The translations under genes were made by a program, and so were the position numbers. A stretch of DNA of 16,509 nt from JAXMCI01 sp046349435 (GTDB lineage: Bacteria; Pseudomonadota; Alphaproteobacteria; Dongiales; Dongiaceae), in contig JAXMCI010000066.1 in the NCBI GenBank assembly GCA_046349435.1, positions 1 through 16,509 of the forward strand, read 5' to 3'. Every line of letters starts with the position of its first letter. The first letter of the stretch is position 1. Under the pieces are notes generated by a model. The model saw only the letters and a list, made by a program, of their open reading frames with translations. It did no database searches and was not told where the DNA came from. Below, piece after piece: positions 1-7,539 of the stretch.

Positions 1-126
1 TGCACTAGTTCTAGGCCGAGCTGACCGAGCTAAGCTCCGCCCTATCGCCCGTCCTCACCAACCAACCACCCCCTTGCAGTGCCGCGCCCCCGCGACTAGC
101 TTTGCCCGCCCCGACAAGGACCGACG
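1..126. other. leader region upstream of rph
   Basis: No gene is visible here. The segment contains a palindrome CTAG-TT-CTAG (5-14), a 9-bp tandem repeat with CCGAGCT at 16-22 and 25-31, and a perfect GAGCT-A-AGCTC inverted repeat (27-37). In many alphaproteobacteria rph is divergent from hrcA, but no minus-strand ATG occurs here and no CIRCE element is present, so the upstream neighbour cannot be named. A Shine-Dalgarno-like AAGGA at 116-120 lies six bases before the rph ATG. Confidence 0.5.
74..102 (+). promoter_or_regulatory. candidate sigma-70-type promoter for rph-rdgB-hemW
   Basis: TTGCAG (74-79) and TAGCTT (97-102) are separated by 17 bp. Transcription would start near 109, about 18 bases before the rph ATG. 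The match is by eye only; the -10 hexamer is imperfect. Confidence 0.35.
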
Positions 127-864
127 ATGCCAGCCACCCCCGAGACCCGCGCCTTCGGCCGGGCCGCCGATGCGCTCCGGCCCGTGCTGCTCGAGCCGAA
201 CGTCAACAAGCATGCCGAGGGCTCGTGCCTGGCCCGGTTCGGCGACACGCAGGTGATCTGCACCGCGACGGTCGAGGACCGCGTGCCGCCCTTCCTGCGC
301 AACACCGGGCGCGGCTGGGTCACGGCCGAGTACGGCATGCTGCCGCGGGCGACCAACACGCGCAGCGACCGCGAGGCGGCGCGCGGCGGGCAGGGCGGCC
401 GGACCCACGAGATCCAGCGGCTGATCGGGCGGTCGCTGCGCGCCGTGACCGATCTCGCGCGGCTCGGCGAGCGGCAGATCAAGATCGACTGCGACGTCAT
501 CCAGGCCGATGGCGGCACCCGCACGACCGCCATCACCGGCGCCTATGTCGCGCTGCACCTGGCGGTGCAGCACCTGCAGCGGGTTCGCGCCATCCCCTCC
601 TGGCCGCTCACCGACCATGTCGCGGCGGTGTCCTGCGGGCTGGTCGGCGGCACCGCGCTGCTCGACCTCGACTATGCCGAGGACAGCCAGGCCGAGGCCG
701 ACGCCAACTTCGTGCTGACCGGCCAGGGCGGGCTGGTCGAGATCCAGGCCACGGCCGAGCAGCGGCCGTTCGACGAGGCCGCCTTCGCGGCGATGCTCGG
801 CCTGGCGCGGCACGGCATCACCGAGCTCGTCTCGCTGCAGCGCCGCGCCGTCGGGCTCGGCTGA
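127..864 (+). CDS. rph: ribonuclease PH
   Basis: Phosphorolytic 3'-5' exoribonuclease that trims tRNA 3' ends using inorganic phosphate and acts as a hexameric ring in the cytoplasm. The 245-aa product is close to the family length (E. coli Rph is about 238). It has the N-terminal landmark FGDTQVICTA (38-47), the conserved GWVTAEYGMLPRAT stretch (63-76), the phosphate-binding GGTRTTAITG (129-138) and the acidic catalytic segment DLDYAEDS (180-187) with D182 and D186. The ATG at 127 has AAGGA six bases upstream, and the protein begins at the usual place before the first beta strand. It is the first gene of a tight run with rdgB (6-bp gap) and hemW, an order frequent in alphaproteobacteria. Confidence 0.97.
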   Translation: MPATPETRAFGRAADALRPVLLEPNVNKHAEGSCLARFGDTQVICTATVEDRVPPFLRNTGRGWVTAEYGMLPRATNTRSDREAARGGQGGRTHEIQRLIGRSLRAVTDLARLGERQIKIDCDVIQADGGTRTTAITGAYVALHLAVQHLQRVRAIPSWPLTDHVAAVSCGLVGGTALLDLDYAEDSQAEADANFVLTGQGGLVEIQATAEQRPFDEAAFAAMLGLARHGITELVSLQRRAVGLG

Positions 865-870
865 GCCGCG

Positions 871-1485
871 ATGTCCCGCCGCTTCACCGGGGACAAGCTG
901 GTCCTCGCCACCCATAACCCGGGCAAGCTGCGCGAGATCGCCGAGCTGCTGCAGCCCTTCGGGGTGCGGGTGCTGTCGGCGGCCGGGCTCGGCCTGCCGG
1001 CGCCCGACGAGACCGGCGCCAGCTTCATCGCCAATGCCGAGATCAAGGCGCGGGCGGCGGCCGACGGCGCCGCGCTGCCGGCCCTGGCCGACGATTCCGG
1101 GATGGCGGTGGCGGCGCTCGACGGCGCGCCGGGCATCTACTCGGCGCGCTGGGCGGCCGACGGCAAGGATTTCGGCGCCGCCATGGAGCGGGTCGAGCGC
1201 GAGCTGCAGGCGCGCGGCGCCGCGGCGCCGGAGCGGCGCGGCGCGCAGTTCGTCTGCGCCCTGTCGCTGTGCTGGCCGGACGGCCATTGCGAGAGCTTCG
1301 AGGGCACCGTCGCCGGCACGCTGGTCTGGCCGCCGCGCGGCGGCAACGGCTTCGGCTACGACCCGATGTTCCAGCCGGACGGCCACGATCTCACCTTCGG
1401 CGAGATGGATCCTGCCGCCAAGCACGCCATCAGCCACCGCGCGGCCGCCTTCCGCCAGCTGACGCGCGCCTGCTTCGGCCGATGA
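871..1485 (+). CDS. rdgB: RdgB/HAM1 non-canonical purine NTP pyrophosphatase
   Basis: Hydrolyses ITP, dITP and XTP to monophosphates plus pyrophosphate, keeping deaminated purines out of DNA and RNA. The 204-aa product shows the family signatures in order: the nucleotide-binding start LATHNPGKLREI (about 12-23), TGASFIANAEIKA (48-60), the LADDSGM motif with metal/catalytic aspartates (about 72-78), GNGFGYDPMF (about 158-167) and the C-terminal ISHRAAAF (about 187-194). The start lies six bases after the rph stop and has no strong Shine-Dalgarno, suggesting translational coupling to rph. Its TGA overlaps the next ATG (ATGA at 1482-1485). Confidence 0.97.
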   Translation: MSRRFTGDKLVLATHNPGKLREIAELLQPFGVRVLSAAGLGLPAPDETGASFIANAEIKARAAADGAALPALADDSGMAVAALDGAPGIYSARWAADGKDFGAAMERVERELQARGAAAPERRGAQFVCALSLCWPDGHCESFEGTVAGTLVWPPRGGNGFGYDPMFQPDGHDLTFGEMDPAAKHAISHRAAAFRQLTRACFGR

Positions 1486-2639
1486 CGGGCGAGGGCGGCT
1501 TCGCCCTCTATGTGCACTGGCCGTTCTGCCTGGCCAAGTGCCCCTATTGCGACTTCAACAGCCACGTCCGCGACGCGATCGACCAGCCGCGCTGGCGGGC
1601 GGCGCTGCTCGCCGAGCTCGACCACTACGCCGCCGAGACCCCCGGGCGCCGGCTCGACAGCATCTTCTTCGGCGGCGGCACGCCGTCGCTGATGGACCCG
1701 GAGACGGTGGCGGCGGTGATCGCGCGGGCGACGCGGCACTGGCCGGCGGCGGCCGGCCTGGAGGCGACGCTCGAGGCCAACCCGACCTCGGTCGAGGCCG
1801 GGCGCTTCGCCGCCTACGGCGCGGCCGGGGTCAACCGGGTGTCGCTCGGCGTCCAGGCGCTCGACGACCGGGCGCTGGCCCGGCTCGGCCGCCGGCACAG
1901 CGCCGCCGAGGCGCGCGCCGCCATCGCCGTGGCGCAGCGCCACTTCGCCCGCAGCTCCTTCGACCTGATCTATGCCCGGCCGGGCCAGGACCTCGCCGGC
2001 TGGCTGGCCGAGCTCGACGAGGCGCTGGACCTGGCCGCCGAGCATCTCTCGCTCTACCAGCTGACGATCGAGCCCGGCACGGTCTTCGAGGGCGCGGCGC
2101 GGCGCGGCGAGCTGGTGCTGCCCGGGGAGGATGACGCGGCTCTTCTCTACGAGGCGACCCAGGAGCGGCTGGAGCGCGCCGGCCTGCCGGCCTACGAGAT
2201 CTCCAACCATGCCCGCCCCGGCGCCGCGTGCCGGCACAACCTCGTCTACTGGCGCTATGGCGACTATGTCGGCATCGGGCCCGGCGCCCATGGCCGCCTG
2301 ACGCTGGGCGGCGCGCGGCTGGCGACCCGCCAGCATCGCGCGCCGGAGGCCTGGCTCGCCGCGGTCGAGCGCGCCGGCCACGCCACCCGGCAGCGCGAGC
2401 CGGTGCCGGAGGACGCCCAGGTCGCCGAATGGCTGATGATGGGGCTCCGCCTCGCCGAGGGCGTCGGCGAGGCGCGATCCATGAGGCTGTTCGGCCGCGG
2501 GCTCGATGCACTGGTGCCCGCGGCGCGCCGTGCGCCGCTGGTCGAGGCGGGCTACCTGGAGTCGGACGCCACCGGGTTGCGGGCTACCCCGGCCGGGCGG
2601 CAGCGGCTCGATGCCGTCCTGCGAGCCCTGCTGGCGTAG
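1482..2639 (+). CDS. hemW: HemW radical SAM family heme chaperone
   Basis: Radical-SAM protein of the HemN-like family, formerly often annotated as coproporphyrinogen III oxidase. Characterised HemW proteins bind heme and deliver it to membrane respiratory enzymes rather than oxidising coproporphyrinogen. The 385-aa product has the 4Fe-4S motif C16-LAK-C20-PY-C23, the SAM-contacting GGGTPS (64-69), VSLGVQ, and the HNLVYW form of the HNxxYW signature associated with HemW. The motif order and length fit HemW; HemN is longer and carries extra N-terminal sequence. The ATG at 1482 overlaps the rdgB stop; a more upstream in-frame extension would run through rdgB and is not credible. It is the last gene of the operon and converges on the lipoprotein gene. 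Confidence 0.95.
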   Translation: MTGEGGFALYVHWPFCLAKCPYCDFNSHVRDAIDQPRWRAALLAELDHYAAETPGRRLDSIFFGGGTPSLMDPETVAAVIARATRHWPAAAGLEATLEANPTSVEAGRFAAYGAAGVNRVSLGVQALDDRALARLGRRHSAAEARAAIAVAQRHFARSSFDLIYARPGQDLAGWLAELDEALDLAAEHLSLYQLTIEPGTVFEGAARRGELVLPGEDDAALLYEATQERLERAGLPAYEISNHARPGAACRHNLVYWRYGDYVGIGPGAHGRLTLGGARLATRQHRAPEAWLAAVERAGHATRQREPVPEDAQVAEWLMMGLRLAEGVGEARSMRLFGRGLDALVPAARRAPLVEAGYLESDATGLRATPAGRQRLDAVLRALLA

Positions 2640-2663
2640 TGCTGCCGGAGAAGCCGGATTGAT

Positions 2664-2746
2664 TCACGCGGAGGCGCGGAGCCGCGGAGGAGGGGTGCGC
2701 GACCGGCGACGGTGTCCTCCTCCGCGGCCTCCGCGCCTCCGCGTGA
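2664..2746. terminator. long inverted repeat between convergent hemW and lipoprotein gene
   Basis: Left arm 2664-2693 pairs with right arm 2716-2746 over about 30 bp with a single bulged base; the loop is about 22 nt. Each arm is built from GCGGAG units, three on the left at 2668, 2676 and 2684 (8-bp period). It sits 24 bp after the hemW stop and 8 bp from the convergent gene's stop. Neither side carries a clear T-run after the stem, so it is a plausible bidirectional transcription barrier or 3'-end stabiliser but not a textbook intrinsic terminator. It may be a member of a dispersed intergenic repeat. Confidence 0.6.
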
Positions 2747-2754
2747 GAAAAATC

Positions 2755-3993
2755 TTACTGCGTCAGCACCGCGAAGCTCTCGGGGGCCGGGTCGATCTGG
2801 GCCGGGCCGTCCTTGCGGATCTCGTAGACGGCGAGGCCGCGCTGGACCACCCCGTCGGGGGTGAAGCGGAAGATGCCGTCGACGCCGGAGAAGCCGGAAG
2901 GCTCGGTCAGGGCCGCGGTGGAGAAGTCGGGCCCGCGCTTGGCCAGCGCCAGCGCCAGGGTGGCGGCGTCGTAGGCGAGGCTGGCCAGCCGCGGCGGGCT
3001 GCTGCCATAGGCCGCCATGTAGCGCTGCGCGAAGGCGGTCCAGCTCTCGGTCGGCGGCGCGGCGTACCAGCCGCCGACCAGCGCCGGCTCGGCGGCGAGC
3101 GACGGGTCGTCCCACTGCATGGTGCCGAGCAGGTGCACCTTGCTGGGATCGATGTCGAAATAGGGCAGCAGCGGCGCGACGATGCGCAGCCGGTCGCCGC
3201 CCTCGGCCAGCATCACCGCGTCGCCCTCGGCGCCGACGCTCCTGGCCAGCGCCTTGACCGCCTCCGAGGGGTCGCGGCTGGAAGGATCGTAGAACTGGGT
3301 GTCGACGAGCTGCCCGTTATAGTGGGCGACCGCATCCTGCAGGGCGGAGGCGACGCGGTTGCCGTAGGCGGTGCTCGGCGCCAGGGCGGCGAAGCGGTGC
3401 ACCCCCTGGCTGCTGGCATAGCCGACCACCCGGTCGACCTGGCCCTGCGGCAGCATGCCCATGACGAAGACCCCGCCGCCGGCGGCGTCGCGATCGTTGG
3501 AGAAGCTGATCACCGGCACGCCGAGCGGCTGCGCCACCGGGCCGACCGCCTTGGCGGCGCTGGCGAAGACCGGCCCGAGGAGGATGCGCGCGCCGTCGTC
3601 GATCGCCGCGCGGGCCGCCGCCGGGGCGCCCTCGGGAACCGCCTCGGTGTCGCGCACGACCAGGGCCACGTCGTCGCCGCCGACGTCGAACAGCGCCATC
3701 TGGGCGGCCTGCAGCATGGCCTGGCCGAGGCCGGCGCTGTTGCCGGAGAGCGGCAGCAGCAGGCCGATGCGGATCGGCGCCCCCGGGCTGCCCGGGACCA
3801 CCGGCACCGCCGGCGCGGTCACCACCGGGGCGGGGGCCGACGGGGCCGCCGCTTGCCCCTGGCCGGAGCGGACGGGTACGTTCTGCGGCGTCGTGCAGCC
3901 GGCCAGCGCGGCGCCGGCGACGGCGAGCAGCAGAAGCAGGGAGCGGCGCGGCGATGACCAGGCGCTCTGGCGGCGAATCGACGGCAGGCTCAC
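2755..3993 (-). CDS. LpoA-like penicillin-binding protein activator lipoprotein (periplasmic-binding fold)
   Basis: Predicted outer-membrane lipoprotein. The 412-aa product begins with a basic segment, a hydrophobic stretch (about 19-31) and the lipobox LAGC with the lipidated cysteine at C33. A Pro/Ala/Val-rich linker (about 34-70) leads to a Peripla_BP_6-type domain that begins PIRIGLLLPLSGNSAGLG and fills the rest. It resembles branched-chain amino-acid binding proteins in fold. Its lipidation and its position next to divergent rsmI-yraN, as lpoA lies in E. coli, favour the LpoA/YraM group, which stimulates PBP1A. It lacks the large N-terminal TPR-like domain of enterobacterial LpoA, so the PBP-activating role is inferred from family and context. 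The start is GTG at 3993 with GGAGG seven bases upstream; no later start precedes the signal sequence. Confidence 0.85.
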   Translation of the reverse strand: MSLPSIRRQSAWSSPRRSLLLLLAVAGAALAGCTTPQNVPVRSGQGQAAAPSAPAPVVTAPAVPVVPGSPGAPIRIGLLLPLSGNSAGLGQAMLQAAQMALFDVGGDDVALVVRDTEAVPEGAPAAARAAIDDGARILLGPVFASAAKAVGPVAQPLGVPVISFSNDRDAAGGGVFVMGMLPQGQVDRVVGYASSQGVHRFAALAPSTAYGNRVASALQDAVAHYNGQLVDTQFYDPSSRDPSEAVKALARSVGAEGDAVMLAEGGDRLRIVAPLLPYFDIDPSKVHLLGTMQWDDPSLAAEPALVGGWYAAPPTESWTAFAQRYMAAYGSSPPRLASLAYDAATLALALAKRGPDFSTAALTEPSGFSGVDGIFRFTPDGVVQRGLAVYEIRKDGPAQIDPAPESFAVLTQ

Positions 3994-4925
3994 TTACGCC
4001 CTCCAGCGGGACCGAGCGGGACGGCGAGGAGCCTATAGGCGACGCCGCGGGAAGTAAATCGAGCGGCGGGGCGGCCGCGCCGCCCGGCCTCACCCTGGTG
4101 GCGACGCCGATCGGCAACCGCAACGACGTCACCCTGCGGGCGCTGGCGGTGCTGGGGGCCGTCGACCTGGTGGCCTGCGAGGACACGAGGGTGACCGCCC
4201 GGCTGCTGGCGATGCACGGGCTGAAGGCCCGGCTGCTGCCCTATCACGAGCACAATGCCGAGCGCATGCGGCCGCAGCTGCTGGCGCGGCTGGCGGCCGG
4301 CGAGCGGATCGCGCTGGTCAGCGACGCCGGCATGCCGCTGGTCTCCGACCCCGGCTTCAAGCTGGTGCGGGCGGCGATCGAGGCCGGGCTGCCGGTGACC
4401 GCCGCGCCCGGGCCCTCGGCGGCGCTGACCGCGCTGGTGCTCTCCGGCCTGCCGAGCGACCGCTTCCTGTTCGCCGGGTTCCTGCCCGCCAAGGGCGGCG
4501 CGCGCCGCGCCGAGCTCGCGGCGCTCGCCGCGGTGCCGGCCACCCTGATCGTCTTCGAGGCGGCGTCGCGGCTGGCCGCGTCGCTCGCCGACATGGCGGC
4601 GGTGCTGGGCCCGCGCCCGGCGGCGGTGGCGCGCGAGCTGACCAAGCTCTACGAGGAGGTGCGGCGCGCGCCGCTGCCCGAGCTCGCCGCCCACTACGCG
4701 GCGGCCGGGCCGCCGCGCGGCGAGATCGTCGTCGTGGTCGGGCCACCCATGGCCGAGCCCGGCGCCGCGGTCGACCTCGACGCGGCGCTGCGCCAGGCGC
4801 TGGCCGGCGCCAGCCTGCGCGACGCCGTGGCGGCGATGGCGGCCGCCACCAGCCGGCCGCGCCGCGAGGTCTATCGCCGGGCGCTGGCGCTCGGCGCCGG
4901 CGCGCGGCGAGGGCGAGGACGATGA
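3954..4925 (+). CDS. rsmI: 16S rRNA (cytidine(1402)-2'-O)-methyltransferase
   Basis: SAM-dependent methyltransferase that modifies C1402 of 16S rRNA in the decoding centre together with RsmH. The 323-aa product has the tetrapyrrole-methylase fold: LVATPIGN (48-55), ACEDTR (74-79), LVSDAGMPLVSDPG (121-134), the SAM-binding PGPSA (152-156), GLPSDRF (165-171), GFLPAK (175-180) and VARELTK (225-231). About 44 residues of low-complexity sequence precede the first strand, longer than in E. coli RsmI. The ATG at 3954 is the only usable in-frame start; the next candidate, a GTG inside the first beta strand, would damage the fold. The gene therefore overlaps the divergent lipoprotein gene by 40 bp at the 5' ends. 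Its stop overlaps the yraN start (ATGA). Confidence 0.93.
   Translation: MTRRSGGESTAGSLTPSSGTERDGEEPIGDAAGSKSSGGAAAPPGLTLVATPIGNRNDVTLRALAVLGAVDLVACEDTRVTARLLAMHGLKARLLPYHEHNAERMRPQLLARLAAGERIALVSDAGMPLVSDPGFKLVRAAIEAGLPVTAAPGPSAALTALVLSGLPSDRFLFAGFLPAKGGARRAELAALAAVPATLIVFEAASRLAASLADMAAVLGPRPAAVARELTKLYEEVRRAPLPELAAHYAAAGPPRGEIVVVVGPPMAEPGAAVDLDAALRQALAGASLRDAVAAMAAATSRPRREVYRRALALGAGARRGRGR
4032..4058 (-). promoter_or_regulatory. candidate promoter for the LpoA-like gene, inside the rsmI 5' end
   Basis: On the minus strand TTTACT (4058-4053) is followed after 15 bp by TATAGG (4037-4032). The -10 is part of the palindrome CCTATAGG (4032-4039), an AT-rich island in a very GC-rich background. 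The start point would be near 4025, giving a leader of about 30 nt before the GTG at 3993. The spacer is shorter than the usual 17 bp. Confidence 0.3.
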
Positions 4926-5320
4926 CGAGGCCGAGGAATGAGGTCCCAGGACCCCGACGCCCGCCGCGAGGCTGGCGGCGCGGCCGGCGCGGCGAGGCGC
5001 TGGCGGCGCTCTGGCTGCGGCTCAAGGGCTATCGCATCCTGGCGCGCGGCCTGAAGAGCCCGGTCGGCGAGATCGACATCGTGGCGCGGCGCGGCGGCAC
5101 GCTGGCCATCGTCGAGGTCAAGCGGCGCGCCGACCGCGACGCCGGCACGCTGGCGGTGGCGCCGCGCCAGCAGGCGCGCATCGCGCGCGCCGCCGCCTGG
5201 CTGGTCGGGCGCCGGCCCGACCTCGCCGGCGCCGTCATCCGCTTCGACATCGTGCTGATCGCGCCCGGCCGCCTGCCGCGCCATCTCGCCGACGCCTGGC
5301 GGGCGCCGGAGCGGAGCTGA
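4922..5320 (+). CDS. yraN: YraN/UPF0102 family nuclease-fold protein
   Basis: Small protein (132 aa) of the YraN family, which has a Holliday-junction-resolvase-like PD-(D/E)xK fold; its biological role is not established. Visible landmarks are a basic N-terminus (1-23), RRGEALAALWLRLKGYRIL (22-40) with E25, GEIDIV (49-54) with the metal-site D52, and VEVKRR (64-69) with E65 and K67. The catalytic triad expected of the fold is therefore intact. The ATG overlaps the rsmI TGA, implying translational coupling, and matches the conserved rsmI-yraN pairing. The stop codon lies inside a 13-bp tandem duplication. Confidence 0.92.
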   Translation: MTRPRNEVPGPRRPPRGWRRGRRGEALAALWLRLKGYRILARGLKSPVGEIDIVARRGGTLAIVEVKRRADRDAGTLAVAPRQQARIARAAAWLVGRRPDLAGAVIRFDIVLIAPGRLPRHLADAWRAPERS

Positions 5321-5341
5321 CCGGCGGGGCTGACCGGCGGG
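5316..5341. repeat. 13-bp tandem duplication across the yraN stop
   Basis: The unit GCTGACCGGCGGG occurs twice head to tail (5316-5328 and 5329-5341). The first copy contains the yraN TGA. It looks like a recent slippage duplication and probably has no function. The rest of the gap up to 5402 shows nothing else clear. Confidence 0.8.
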
Positions 5342-5402
5342 GTTCGAGACCGCCGGCGCGAAGAGGGTGACGCCGCCCGCCCGCCTCGTGCAGGATGGCG
5401 CG

Positions 5403-6260
5403 ATGAGCGAGGACGACGCCGTCGCCTATCTGGAGGCCGTGGGCCGGCAGCCCGACGCCGCCATCGATCTCGGCGAGGCGGCGCTGCGGCTGGCCAGCCT
5501 GGGCCGGCCGCAGGTGCCGCTCGACCGCTATCGCGAGCATCTCGCGGCGCTCGCCGCCGACGTCGCCGCCGCGGCCGGCGGCACGGCGGCGGGCGGCGAG
5601 GGAGATGCGCCGGCGGCGCAGCTCGAGCGCCAGGCCGACGCGCTGCGCGGTGCGCTGGCCGGCAAGAACGGCTATCGCGGCGACCGCCTGACCTACGACG
5701 ACCTGCAGAACGCCAACCTGATGCGGGTGATCGACCGCCGCCGCGGCCTGCCGGTGGCGCTCGGCATCCTCTATATCCATGCCGCCCGGGCCCAGGGCTG
5801 GACGATGGACGGGCTCGGCTTCCCCGGCCACTTCCTGGTCCGGCTGGAGACGGCGGGCGGGCGCCTCATCCTCGACCCCTTCAACGACGGCGCGGCAGTC
5901 GATGCCGGCGCGCTGCGCGAGATGCTGAAGGGCACCGCCGGGCCGCAGGCCGAGCTGCAGCCGGAGCACCACGCCCCGGTCGCCAACCGCCAGGTGCTGC
6001 TGCGGCTGCACAACAACCTGAAGAGCCGGCTGATCCAGTCCGACCGCATCGCCGAGGCGGTGGCGGTGATCGAGCAGATGCAGCTCTTCGCCCCGGACGA
6101 CGTCTCGCTGTGGCGCGAATCCGGCCTCTGCCACGCCCAGCTCGGCAATCTCGGCGCCGCCATCGCCGCCCTCGACGCCTTCGTCGCGCGCTGCACCTCC
6201 GACCGCCAGCGGCACGAGGCGGCCGGCCTGATCGTCCAGCTCCGCCGCCGCCTCAACTGA
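5403..6260 (+). CDS. SirB1 family protein: transglutaminase-like domain plus TPR
   Basis: The 285-aa product has a Transglut_core2-type domain (about 40-190) and C-terminal TPR-like helices (about 200-285), the SirB1/YchA architecture. Key landmarks are the LMRVIDRRRGLPVALGILY stretch (106-124), FPGHFLVRLE (140-149) with H143, and LILDPFNDG (155-163) with D158. The position where papain-like transglutaminases carry their cysteine (in LPVALGILY) has none, so peptidase or crosslinking activity is doubtful. The family's molecular function is unknown to me. I chose the ATG at 5403, which has AGGA five bases upstream; an in-frame GTG at 5367 would add 12 residues but has poor ribosome-site spacing. 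It probably belongs to the rsmI-yraN transcript and ends 13 bp from the convergent MFS gene. Confidence 0.9.
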   Translation: MSEDDAVAYLEAVGRQPDAAIDLGEAALRLASLGRPQVPLDRYREHLAALAADVAAAAGGTAAGGEGDAPAAQLERQADALRGALAGKNGYRGDRLTYDDLQNANLMRVIDRRRGLPVALGILYIHAARAQGWTMDGLGFPGHFLVRLETAGGRLILDPFNDGAAVDAGALREMLKGTAGPQAELQPEHHAPVANRQVLLRLHNNLKSRLIQSDRIAEAVAVIEQMQLFAPDDVSLWRESGLCHAQLGNLGAAIAALDAFVARCTSDRQRHEAAGLIVQLRRRLN

Positions 6261-6271
6261 GCCGGCGGCTC
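6259..6271. terminator. small hairpin between convergent stops
   Basis: GAGCC-GGC-GGCTC forms a 5-bp stem with a 3-nt loop in the 13-bp gap between the SirB1-like and MFS stop codons. No T-run follows on either strand. It may limit read-through, but the stem is short. Confidence 0.25.
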
Positions 6272-6273
6272 CG

Positions 6274-7539
6274 TCAGCCGCTCCCCGGCGGGGCGGCGCG
6301 GCCGGCGATGCCGGCGGCGGCGGCGACGGACAGCAGCGCCAGCACGACCAAAGCGAGGCCGGCGGGCAGCGAGGCGCGGTCGGCGACGAAGCCGATGACC
6401 AGCGGTCCGACGAGGAAGGCGGCGTAGCCGGCCACCGCGACGATGGCGATGCCGTCGCTGGCGCGGGCGGGATTGACCCGGCCGGCGGCGCCGAACAGCA
6501 GCGGGATGACGTTGGCGATGCCGAAGCCGACGGCGGCGAAGCCGGCGATCGAGGCGGCGGCCCAGGGCGCCAGCAGGGCGGCGGCAAGGCCGGCGGCGGC
6601 GAGCAGCGCGCCGGCCCGCACCAGCGCCACCGCGCCCAGCCGCTCGACCAGCCGGTCGCCGAGCAGCCGGCCGGCCGCCATGGCGGCGGCGAAGGCGGTG
6701 TAGCCCCAGGCGGCGAGCGCCGCCGACTGGCCGCGCTCGAAGCGCAGGAACACCGTGCTCCAGTCCTGCATCGCCTCCTCGCCGAGCAGCACGGCGAAGC
6801 ACAGCGCGCCCAGCGCCAGCAGGATGCCGCTCGGCCGCCGCCAGCGCCGCGGCGGCGCCTTGGGCGCGCCGCGGCCGCCGCCGATCCCCGGCAGCAGCCC
6901 GGGCAGCAGCAGGGCGAAGCCGGCCGCGACCGTCGCCGCGATCGCCAGCATCACCCATTGCGCGGTGAGGCCGAGCCCGAGCAGCAGCCCGGCGAGCCCG
7001 GCGCTGGCGAAGTTGCCGAGGCTGTAGCAGGCGTGGAAGGAGGACATCGAGGGCCGGCCGCGGGCTCCTTCGACGGCCACCGCCTGGGCGTTCATCGCCA
7101 CGTCCATGGCGCCGTGGCAGGCGCCGAACAGCACCAGCAGCAGGCTGGCCGACCACCAGCTGCCGGTCTGCGGCAGCAGCGGCAGCAGCAGGCAGTAGAG
7201 GAAGCCGGTGGCGACGGTGACGGCCCGGCTGCCGAGATGGCCGGCCGCCCAGGCGGCGAGCGGCAGGGCCAGGATGCCGCCGGCGGCGCTGCCGAACAGC
7301 GACAGGCCGAGCGCGCCGTCGGAGAGCGCCAGCCGCGCCTTCAGCGTCGGGATCTGCGGCACCCAGCCGGCGACCACCGCGCCGTTGCCGAGGAAGGCGG
7401 CGAGCACGGCGATCCGGGCGCGGCCGATCCGGGCCGCGGCCGGTGGGGCGAGAGGCTTGCCCGGCCCGGCGGGGGGCGCTACTGCTGCCGCTCCCCCGTC
7501 CCCCCGCGAGGCCGCCTCAATGTCCCTCAAGGTCGCCAT
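6274..7539 (-). CDS. MFS transporter
   Basis: Inner-membrane secondary transporter of the major facilitator superfamily. The protein (421 aa from the start used here) has about twelve hydrophobic segments in two halves joined by a basic loop (around KAPPRRWRRPS). It carries GNGAVVAGWVPQIPTLKARL near the first membrane segment and the conserved-looking CHGAMDVAMNAQAV and FHACYSLGNF. These resemble the YbjJ/FucP-like branch of MFS, but the substrate cannot be told from sequence. The start is uncertain. The ATG at 7539 overlaps divergent gshB by 20 bp and gives a 40-residue Pro/Ala-rich N-terminus; GTG at 7407 would start just before the first membrane helix and leave a 112-bp intergenic region; an upstream ATG at 7584 lies deeper in gshB. 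The gene lies between yraN and gshB, which are often close in related genomes. Confidence 0.88.
   Translation of the reverse strand: MATLRDIEAASRGDGGAAAVAPPAGPGKPLAPPAAARIGRARIAVLAAFLGNGAVVAGWVPQIPTLKARLALSDGALGLSLFGSAAGGILALPLAAWAAGHLGSRAVTVATGFLYCLLLPLLPQTGSWWSASLLLVLFGACHGAMDVAMNAQAVAVEGARGRPSMSSFHACYSLGNFASAGLAGLLLGLGLTAQWVMLAIAATVAAGFALLLPGLLPGIGGGRGAPKAPPRRWRRPSGILLALGALCFAVLLGEEAMQDWSTVFLRFERGQSAALAAWGYTAFAAAMAAGRLLGDRLVERLGAVALVRAGALLAAAGLAAALLAPWAAASIAGFAAVGFGIANVIPLLFGAAGRVNPARASDGIAIVAVAGYAAFLVGPLVIGFVADRASLPAGLALVVLALLSVAAAAGIAGRAAPPGSG
7457..7485 (+). promoter_or_regulatory. candidate promoter for gshB
   Basis: TTGCCC (7457-7462) and TACTGC (7480-7485) are 17 bp apart, placing a start point near 7492, about 28 bases before the gshB ATG. 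The site would be intergenic only if the MFS gene starts at the internal GTG. Weak, by-eye match. Confidence 0.25.

Noticed and set aside
1..126. Divergent hrcA start or CIRCE heat-shock element upstream of rph
   Set aside because: No minus-strand ATG and no TTAGCACTC-N9-GAGTGCTAA-like sequence is present; the short palindromes do not match.
55..1437. 460-aa minus-strand open frame opposite rph-rdgB
   Set aside because: It is antisense to two strongly recognised genes, with Arg/Gly/Ala-rich low-complexity translation and no domain; long antisense frames are expected at this GC content.
2506..3957. 483-aa plus-strand open frame over the hemW end and the lipoprotein gene
   Set aside because: It crosses the intergenic inverted repeat and is the complement of a clear lipoprotein gene; the translation shows no family features.
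2755..3993. Branched-chain amino-acid ABC binding protein as the function of the lipoprotein
   Set aside because: The fold is similar, but the lipobox, the lack of livHMGF neighbours and the rsmI-yraN context favour the LpoA-like group.
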